The translations under genes were made by a program, and so were the position numbers. Below, piece by piece: positions 41,220-46,212 of a DNA stretch of 46,212 bases. The notes under the pieces were generated by a model. The model was given only the letters and a program-made list of their open reading frames with translations. It was not told where the DNA came from and did not search any database. Origin of the DNA: Akkermansia sp. (GTDB taxonomy: Bacteria; Verrucomicrobiota; Verrucomicrobiia; Verrucomicrobiales; Akkermansiaceae); contig JAKSOV010000006.1 of NCBI GenBank assembly GCA_024405415.1, positions 1-46,212 of the forward strand, in the 5' to 3' direction. The number at the start of each line of letters is the position of its first letter. Positions within the stretch are counted from its first letter, which is position 1.

Positions 41220-42451
41220 GACTTGCGGCCCTCCTTAATACCCTTGAAAAACGCCCGCATATGCTCACGGAAAGCCTCTCGGGAGGCGCGGGCGCGCACC
41301 CACTCCTGCAAGGTGCCGCATTGCGCCGCGCGTTCGGATGCATCGGCAGCGGCACATTCGGCCATAGCCTGTTCCAGCGCCGGCAGCGTCAGCTCGCGCG
41401 GCAGCGTGCAGCCGACACCCTCAGGCAGCGACACCCCCGTCTGATAACTGAGGATGGGGTACAAGCCCGCCGCAATAGCGGTCAGCGCCGCGACGCACAC
41501 TCCCTCGCTGCCGGAGGGGCAGACGAAGAAGGCGCAGCGGCGGCAAATCTCGGCAAACTCCGCGGACTCCGGCGAGATATAGCCGTGCATGTGGACATTG
41601 GGCAGGGCCAGCTCCTTCTCATAAATGCGGCAGAAATCCGTCTCACGCCTGACCGCCCCCGCCATATGCAGGTGCCATTCCGGGTGCTTCGCCACGATTT
41701 CGAGCAACCAATCCAGCCCTTTGTGGACACAACCGCCGCCGCCCATCCAGAAAAAGTGCTGCGCCGCATCAGGCGTCTTCTCCGGAGAGGAACAGGGCTC
41801 CCCGAAGGTGGGCAGAACGGAATCCGCCTGTTTCAGATAGTCTTGGGGGAACGTGCTGCGGCTCCAGCCGTCATCAATCAGGAGCACGCGATCCGCACAG
41901 CGCAGGGATGCATCCCACAGCGTCTCCTTCATCTGGCGCCGGGGCAGATAACAGGCCCCGGGCCGGCGGGCTTCCAGAGCTTTCACGCGTTCCTGCTCAG
42001 CCGCATTGCTGACAGGGGGATACGCCGTCGTCACATAAGCCACCTTCACGCAATCGGGCCCCAGTTTATCGGCCCATGCCCCCAAATGCCCCGTGTTGTC
42101 GAACGCCAGGTCATAGGGGCGCTCAGGCGTGAACGCCTCATCCAGATAATCGCCGAAATCGACGTTATAACCGAGCTCCAACAACACCTCGCCGATGCAA
42201 CGCGCCTCCCACAGGTTCGTGTGGTAAATGAAGGTGGCGGGGTCGGCCTTCGGCGAGAACACGCTGCCGATGTAGGAGACAAACGCAAACGGCGCATCGG
42301 GATGCTGCACATAGCGATAACGAACAGCGCGGAAACGATTGCGGATTTCATGGCGCTTGCTGCGCGAGCGCACGAATGAGGTTCTCACCTTCAGGAACGC
42401 GCGATGCAGCCCCGAGAGCTCATGTATCGTCTGACAGGAGGGAAGGTTCAT
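41216..42451 (-). CDS. GT4-like glycosyltransferase
   Basis: The 411-residue GT-B-type protein has a typical nucleotide-sugar half. FFWMGGGGCVHKGLDWLLEIV is the G-G-x-x-x-x-K-G-x-x block, NVHMHGYIS follows, and FFVCPSGSEGVCVAALTAIAAGLYPI is the S-E-G-x-x-x-x-x-E-A-type site, with Ala replacing the usual second Glu. The N-terminal half has a basic stretch (RSRSKRHEIRNRFR). An in-frame TTG at 42469 exists, but the ATG at 42451 is preferred. The gene heads a run with the acyltransferase and GT2. The sugar is unknown. Confidence 0.82.
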   Translation of the reverse strand: MNLPSCQTIHELSGLHRAFLKVRTSFVRSRSKRHEIRNRFRAVRYRYVQHPDAPFAFVSYIGSVFSPKADPATFIYHTNLWEARCIGEVLLELGYNVDFGDYLDEAFTPERPYDLAFDNTGHLGAWADKLGPDCVKVAYVTTAYPPVSNAAEQERVKALEARRPGACYLPRRQMKETLWDASLRCADRVLLIDDGWSRSTFPQDYLKQADSVLPTFGEPCSSPEKTPDAAQHFFWMGGGGCVHKGLDWLLEIVAKHPEWHLHMAGAVRRETDFCRIYEKELALPNVHMHGYISPESAEFAEICRRCAFFVCPSGSEGVCVAALTAIAAGLYPILSYQTGVSLPEGVGCTLPRELTLPALEQAMAECAAADASERAAQCGTLQEWVRARASREAFREHMRAFFKGIKEGRKS

Positions 42452-42521
42452 CTCAGGCTTCGTTATCAAGGCTAAAATCCATTCCGCGGCTCACCTGTAC
42501 CCGGCAGGGAGTTGCTTTTTC

Positions 42522-42551
42522 TTCATACCATATATCACATAGACGGGTCAA
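42522..42551 (-). promoter_or_regulatory. Possible promoter of the GT4/acyltransferase/GT2 run
   Basis: On the minus strand TTGACC (42546-42551) and TATGAA (42522-42527) are 18 bp apart, about 70 nt before the ATG. Confidence 0.4.
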
Positions 42552-42615
42552 TTCCTTTTTAGGAAGCGTTGCTCGGTCAAAAGCAACATGAGCGCGGGCG
42601 CGCACGTGAATAGGC

Positions 42616-42644
42616 TTGCAACATCAACACTTATGTGGTAGGAT
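42616..42644 (+). promoter_or_regulatory. Promoter of the RNase D gene
   Basis: TTGCAA (42616-42621) and TAGGAT (42639-42644) are 17 bp apart, 11 nt before the ATG at 42656. Confidence 0.55.
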
Positions 42645-42655
42645 GCGCGCCGCTC

Positions 42656-43717
42656 ATGATTACGGATGCACAGGGACTTTTTGAGTGGAAACAGCGTGCG
42701 GTGCAACAGCCGCAGGGGCGCACCGTGCTCGATCTGGAGGCGGACAGCCTGCACCGCCACCGCGAAAAGCTCTGCCTCATCCAATATGCGGATGCGGACG
42801 GCGTGAGCATCATCGACCCGCTGGCTATCGAAGACATGAGCCTCTTCGTGAACTGGCTCAAAGAGACGGACGTGTGGATGCACGGCGCGGACTACGATAT
42901 GAGCCTCTTCCAGAACGCCTATGACGGCGCCCTGCCGCACATGATTCTCGACACGCAGATTGCCGCCCGCCTGCTCGGCTTCCGCCGCTTCGGGCTGGCC
43001 GCGCTCGTGGAGCACTACTACGGCATCGTGCTCAGCAAAAAGAACCAAAAGGCCGACTGGGGCCGCCGCCCCATCCCCGCCGAGATGGAGGAATACGCCC
43101 AAGGCGACGTGAAGTACATGCTGGAGATGGCCGACAAACTGGTGGCCGCCCTCCGCGAAAAGGGACGCTACGACTGGTTTATCGAGAGCTGCGCGGCCAA
43201 TCTGCAACACGGCCGAGAGCGCTATCAGTCCGTCAACGAGGAGCCGTGGCGCATCAAGGGCTGCGGGCGCCTCAACCGCCGCGGTCTGGCCGCTCTCAAA
43301 GCGCTGTGGACCTGGCGCGATCGCGAGGCAGCCGAGTGGGACCGCCCGTGTTTCATGGTCTGCTCCAACGACGACCTGCTGCGCTGGAGCAACGCGCTGG
43401 AGGAGTTCCGCCCCGTGTTCCCCACCCGCAGCATGCACGCACACCGCGCGGCACGCTTCCGCAAGACGGTGGAGCGCTTTCAGCTGACGGATGAGTCCGA
43501 ATACCCCGAAATTCCCAAGAAGGAGCGCCACACCCCCGACCCCCACTTTGACACCAAGCTGGCGCACTGGCAGGGCATCCGCGACGCCGCGGCCGAACAG
43601 TTGGATATCGAAGCCGCCCTCATTGCCTCCCGCTCCCAGCTGGAGCACATCGTCTCCGACGAGACCGAGGGCCTGGCGCAGCTCATGAGCTGGCAGCGCA
43701 ATTTGCTGCTGCACTGA
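42656..43717 (+). CDS. rnd: Ribonuclease D
   Basis: RNase D is a 3'-5' exonuclease that trims tRNA and other RNA ends. The 353-residue protein has the DEDD exonuclease motifs: VLDLEADS (Asp and Glu of motif I), MHGADYDMSLF (motif II), and YAQGDVKYMLEM (motif III, with the Tyr of the DEDDy class). An HRDC domain follows at about residues 210-280 (LNRRGLAALKALWTWRDREA). The start follows from the promoter. rmlD-like follows 15 bp later, so the two may be co-transcribed. Confidence 0.9.
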   Translation: MITDAQGLFEWKQRAVQQPQGRTVLDLEADSLHRHREKLCLIQYADADGVSIIDPLAIEDMSLFVNWLKETDVWMHGADYDMSLFQNAYDGALPHMILDTQIAARLLGFRRFGLAALVEHYYGIVLSKKNQKADWGRRPIPAEMEEYAQGDVKYMLEMADKLVAALREKGRYDWFIESCAANLQHGRERYQSVNEEPWRIKGCGRLNRRGLAALKALWTWRDREAAEWDRPCFMVCSNDDLLRWSNALEEFRPVFPTRSMHAHRAARFRKTVERFQLTDESEYPEIPKKERHTPDPHFDTKLAHWQGIRDAAAEQLDIEAALIASRSQLEHIVSDETEGLAQLMSWQRNLLLH

Positions 43718-43732
43718 CACCGCCGAACGTCC

Positions 43733-44620
43733 ATGAAGGGGACCTTGCTGCTCTTCGGCGCCTCCGGGCGAACAGGCCGGGTGATTGCCCGCCGCGCCTT
43801 AGCCGAGGGCTACCGCGTACTCGCCCCCGCCCATGCCGACTGCCCGCTGGAAAACACGGCCGCCGTCTCCGACCTCGTGCTCACCTGCGGGGCGGAGCTT
43901 GTCCTTAACGCCGCTGCCGTGAGCAACTTAGAGGCCTGTGAAGCCGACCCGCTGCAAGCCCACCTCGTCAACGCCGCTGCCCCCGCCGCCATGGCTCTGG
44001 CCTGCCGCCACACAGGGGCGCGCTTCCTCCACCTCTCCACGGATTATGTGCTGGAGGGGCGGCGCGCGGGGCTGAAGGATGAGAGCAGCCGCTGCAAGCC
44101 GCTCAACATCTATGGCGAAAGCAAGCGCGAGGCCGAGTTCGCCATTGCGGAAGCCTATGCGGAGAGCCTCATTGCCCGCGTATCATGGGTGGGCGGTTTT
44201 GATAACCATTCCTCCTTTATCGAGCAGACGGTGCTGCGCGCGCAACGCGGGGAGGCGCTCAGCGCCATTGCCGACCAATTCTCCCTGCCGACGGATGCGG
44301 AAGACATTGCCCGCGCGCTCCTGCACCCCGCCTTGGGCACCTGCCGCGGCATCCTCCACCTCTGCTCCGGCGGAGCCCCGATGAGCCGCCTCGACTGCGC
44401 CGTCACCGCCCTGCGCGAGGCCGCTGCCTGCGGCCTGCTGCCCGCCGCGCCCGAGGTGCGCCCCCTGAGCCTTCGCGACGCTGCCTTCTACCGCGCCGCC
44501 CGCCCGCAGCACACCGCCATGAGCAACGCCCGCCTTCTCTCCCTGGGCATCCCCATGCCCACGGGGGCAGAATGCATACGCGCAATCGTAAGGAGGCTGG
44601 CACATACCCTCAGCGCCTAA
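43733..44620 (+). CDS. RmlD-like NAD(P)-dependent sugar nucleotide reductase
   Basis: The 295-residue extended short-chain dehydrogenase has the cofactor loop LLFGASGRTGRV (residues 9-15) and LNAAAVSNLEACE. LHLSTDYVL is the conserved Ser/Thr-Asp-Tyr-Val, and the catalytic pair YGESK is Tyr127/Lys131. This is the dTDP-4-dehydrorhamnose reductase pattern. Without rmlABC nearby it could equally act on another 4-keto sugar or in a different pathway. A strong hairpin follows the stop. Confidence 0.78.
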   Translation: MKGTLLLFGASGRTGRVIARRALAEGYRVLAPAHADCPLENTAAVSDLVLTCGAELVLNAAAVSNLEACEADPLQAHLVNAAAPAAMALACRHTGARFLHLSTDYVLEGRRAGLKDESSRCKPLNIYGESKREAEFAIAEAYAESLIARVSWVGGFDNHSSFIEQTVLRAQRGEALSAIADQFSLPTDAEDIARALLHPALGTCRGILHLCSGGAPMSRLDCAVTALREAAACGLLPAAPEVRPLSLRDAAFYRAARPQHTAMSNARLLSLGIPMPTGAECIRAIVRRLAHTLSA

Positions 44621-44627
44621 AACAAAA

Positions 44628-44665
44628 AGCCGCTTAACCGTTTTGCACCGGTTAAGCGGCTCATT
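44628..44665 (+). terminator. Terminator of the rnd/rmlD-like run
   Basis: A 13-bp perfect stem AGCCGCTTAACCG (44628-44640) / CGGTTAAGCGGCT (44649-44661) is followed by CATTTT and preceded by an A-run. Confidence 0.82.
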
Positions 44666-44893
44666 TTCAGTACGGGGGATTTGACGGAAGGTGTGCATTT
44701 TCAATGTGTTAGGTAAAATATACCAATAAAAGTGCCAGATAAACGTAGGAAAACGGCGTTTTTCGGTACGCCGAGAATGTGCGGTAAGGTGATATTCTTG
44801 TTGGGTGTATTATAGCCGCATGGTGTTTAAAGTCAAGTCCGTAGTTCTTGCGTACTTCGTTTTTACTTCTCATTGTTTTTCGTAGAACACAGT
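44662..44893. other. AT-rich gene-free stretch
   Basis: This stretch is much richer in A and T than its neighbours and has no credible gene. One small hairpin, CGGCGT (44754-44759) / ACGCCG (44768-44773), is visible. It leads up to a -10-like box of the next gene. Confidence 0.5.
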
Positions 44894-44899
44894 TAAAAT
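44894..44899 (+). promoter_or_regulatory. -10 box before the small winged-helix gene
   Basis: TAAAAT ends 6 nt before the GTG at 44906, the same spacing seen at other predicted leaderless genes. The -35 region is weak: an ATTGTT lies 16 bp upstream. Confidence 0.42.
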
Positions 44900-44905
44900 T
44901 TCTAT

Positions 44906-45262
44906 GTGAAAACACAAAGAGAAATATTGATACAACGAATGACGGAGGCGGTGAGCGGGGTCGCTCCCTACGACTTGCCGAGCATGATGGCGCGGATGCT
45001 CGCCGTGGCGGTTGAGACAATGGCGGAGCAACAAACGCCGCCGAAGAGGGAGACCGAAGAGAGTCCGCAAAAGTGGGCGACCCGCGCTCAACTCGCCGAG
45101 CGGTTGGGGATGAGCGTGAATTCCTTGGACGCTTACTTGTGCCGCGCGGAGCGGTCGGGCAAGGTGTCGGTGTTAGAGCCGATGGACGATTTCGGGCGCA
45201 AGGGGGTGAAGCGATACCACATTGCCGAGTTTGAGCGGTTCTTCACGCTCCGCCGGCGGTAG
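44906..45262 (+). CDS. Small winged-helix/excisionase-like DNA-binding protein
   Basis: The 118-residue protein has a C-terminal helix-turn-helix at about residues 58-85 (WATRAQLAERLGMSVNSLDAYL). A wing-like strand pair and a conserved-looking end, VKRYHIAEFERFF, follow, resembling MerR/excisionase-type readers. The N-terminal half is helical. GTG at 44906 is used because of the -10 box; an ATG at 44939 is the alternative. No integrase or phage gene is visible, so a mobile-element origin is only a suggestion from its AT-rich upstream region. Confidence 0.6.
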   Translation: MKTQREILIQRMTEAVSGVAPYDLPSMMARMLAVAVETMAEQQTPPKRETEESPQKWATRAQLAERLGMSVNSLDAYLCRAERSGKVSVLEPMDDFGRKGVKRYHIAEFERFFTLRRR

Positions 45263-45401
45263 TCGTGGTTCGGGTGGTTCCGTTGATGCGCTCCCCAACG
45301 CCGTAGGAAGCCCGTAAACGCGCCCGCGCTCCTTTGTTGCGGTGTATGCCACCCTAACGGTTAGGACGCGCTCACGGGGTCGTGAGAGCCACGGAGCGGG
45401 C
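45263..45401. repeat. Cluster of short palindromes
   Basis: Two perfect small inverted repeats lie close together: CCTAAC-G-GTTAGG (45353-45365) and CTCACG-GGGT-CGTGAG (45371-45386). They are followed by the terminator hairpin at 45412. They sit between the stops of converging genes. They may be operator or recombination sites, or extra structure at the transcript ends. Confidence 0.45.
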
Positions 45402-45439
45402 AAAAGAGAAACGCCCCGCCGACCGAAGCCGACGAGGCG
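45402..45439 (-). terminator. Terminator of the PEP-CTERM gene
   Basis: On the minus strand a GC-rich stem with some G-U pairs (CGCCTCGTCGGC / GTCGGCGGGGCG, TTCG loop) at 45412-45439 runs into TTTCTCTTTT. Confidence 0.7.
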
Positions 45440-45466
45440 CAACTCTTTACATTTAAGAAAAATCCG

Positions 45467-46021
45467 TTACTTGCGGCGGCGGCGGGAAGCCAGACCCGCG
45501 AGAGCCATGAGAGAGAGGGTCGCCGTGGCGGGTTCGGGGGTGGCGGGGGAGTCGGACTTGAAGGCGGTGTAGGTGGCGCTCGTGCCATTAAATGCTTTCA
45601 ACTGTCCCGCAGTGTTGCTCTTCGTAGCCTGTACCACCGCAAACTGCGCGTCGGCGGCGTTACCATGATAAACACAGACACCCCAAATCTGGTTGGCCTC
45701 GGTCGCGGTTCCATTGACAGACAAATCGCTCGTAAATGGTGCTGTTATGAGGAGTCTGTTGGCCTCAGGAGAATAGATGCTGAAGTCATACTTCGTTCCC
45801 GCTACAGAGATAAAATCGTCGTATGTCATTGCACTGATATTGCCCGTTACGGAAGCAACATTTGCAGCTTCATCACGATACAGATACAAAGCGTAGTCTG
45901 TCTTGGTTGCGGTAATGTCGGTTAAAATGGTAAACTGTGTACCTGCAGCAACTTTCCAATTTGCTGCCATAGCGGGCATGACCGTGGCAAGAGCCGCCAT
46001 TGCAAAAAGTGTCTTTTTCAT
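45467..46021 (-). CDS. PEP-CTERM sorting-domain secreted protein
   Basis: The 184-residue exported protein begins with a signal peptide (MKKTLFAMAALATVMPAMA, cut after AMA). It ends with a PEP-CTERM anchor: PATPEPATATLSLMALAGLASRRRRK, i.e. the Pro-Glu-Pro motif, a short hydrophobic helix and a basic tail. Such tails are recognised by exosortase-type systems in this phylum. The body of about 130 residues has no motif I know and is rich in Thr, Ala and Asn, suggesting a beta-rich adhesin-like or envelope protein. No exosortase gene is in the window. Confidence 0.85.
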   Translation of the reverse strand: MKKTLFAMAALATVMPAMAANWKVAAGTQFTILTDITATKTDYALYLYRDEAANVASVTGNISAMTYDDFISVAGTKYDFSIYSPEANRLLITAPFTSDLSVNGTATEANQIWGVCVYHGNAADAQFAVVQATKSNTAGQLKAFNGTSATYTAFKSDSPATPEPATATLSLMALAGLASRRRRK

Positions 46022-46169
46022 AAGTTCTTTAAAGTTAAAGAGTTAGATGATTTTATTATTGAGTCATAAATCATTGAAACTCAACGCCTTGCATTTTACA
46101 AAACGGGGGGGGTAGTCAAGACTTTTCTTCGTCATTTTTGCGATTTTTTCTCGCCGCCTAAATACGGGC
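46022..46169. other. AT-rich divergent intergenic region
   Basis: This region lies between the PEP-CTERM gene and the partial gene. It contains AT-rich candidate -10 sequences for both directions and a run of G at about 46105-46112. No single promoter is convincing. Confidence 0.35.
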
Positions 46170-46212
46170 ATGACCGACTACGCTCTCAACCTTGACGCTC
46201 CCGATTCCGACC
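46170..46212 (+). CDS. Start of a gene truncated by the window edge
   Basis: An ATG at 46170 opens a frame of 14 codons (MTDYALNLDAPDSD) with no stop before the edge. An AT-rich TAAATA box (46159-46164) lies 5 nt before it, similar to the short-leader starts seen elsewhere here. The product cannot be named from so few residues. Confidence 0.4.
   Translation, partial: MTDYALNLDAPDSD

Overview
The window (46.2 kb, GC-rich) looks like core chromosome of a Verrucomicrobiota bacterium, most likely a gut-type Akkermansia relative. That placement is an inference from three things: a PEP-CTERM secreted protein with a short three-arginine tail, an SdhCAB-type succinate dehydrogenase/fumarate reductase operon, and promoters with TTGnnn / TAnnnT boxes 17 bp apart and little or no leader. 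No rRNA, tRNA, CRISPR, prophage or IS transposase was seen.

Layout. 1-2.8 kb: panD, secG, an OB-HD exonuclease and a LysE-type exporter. 3-6.5 kb: sdhCAB. 6.9-11 kb: dnaN, a degenerate spermidine-synthase-like protein with an FtsB-like division protein, infA, rplM-rpsI. 11-16 kb: a complete MacA/MacB/TolC-type tripartite export operon with ATPase and permease as separate genes. 16.2-20.8 kb: holA, then a secreted protein, an N-acetylhexosamine-1-kinase-like enzyme and a lipoprotein, then a small HTH protein. 20.8-25.4 kb: smpB-MATE-rdgB, divergent rpoZ and ssb, and a HepT/MntA toxin-antitoxin pair. 25.5-29.7 kb: ppiC-like, aroA and dnaG on the minus strand. 29.8-33.5 kb: fucU and a queD-bioF-bioG-bioC run. 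33.5-42.5 kb: lepA and a surface-glycan locus (a LicD-cytidylyltransferase fusion, GT11 and GT10 fucosyltransferases, a GT8-like enzyme, GT2, a hexapeptide acyltransferase and GT4). 42.6-46.2 kb: RNase D, an RmlD-like reductase, a small winged-helix protein in an AT-rich stretch, a PEP-CTERM protein and the first codons of another gene.

The glycan locus is the most distinctive part. It encodes two different fucosyltransferase families and one polypeptide that joins a LicD/fukutin-type phospho-alcohol transferase domain to a TagD-type CTP transferase domain. Together they could make a fucosylated, phospho-alcohol-decorated surface glycan, possibly resembling host Lewis/H antigens (inference).

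Two non-coding themes recur. First, at least five genes have a -10 box ending exactly 6 nt before the start codon, three of them GTG, which predicts leaderless mRNAs. Second, three copies of a 140-203 bp nested inverted repeat lie between genes. One copy has lost its inner hairpin, and the other two show a compensatory base-pair change.
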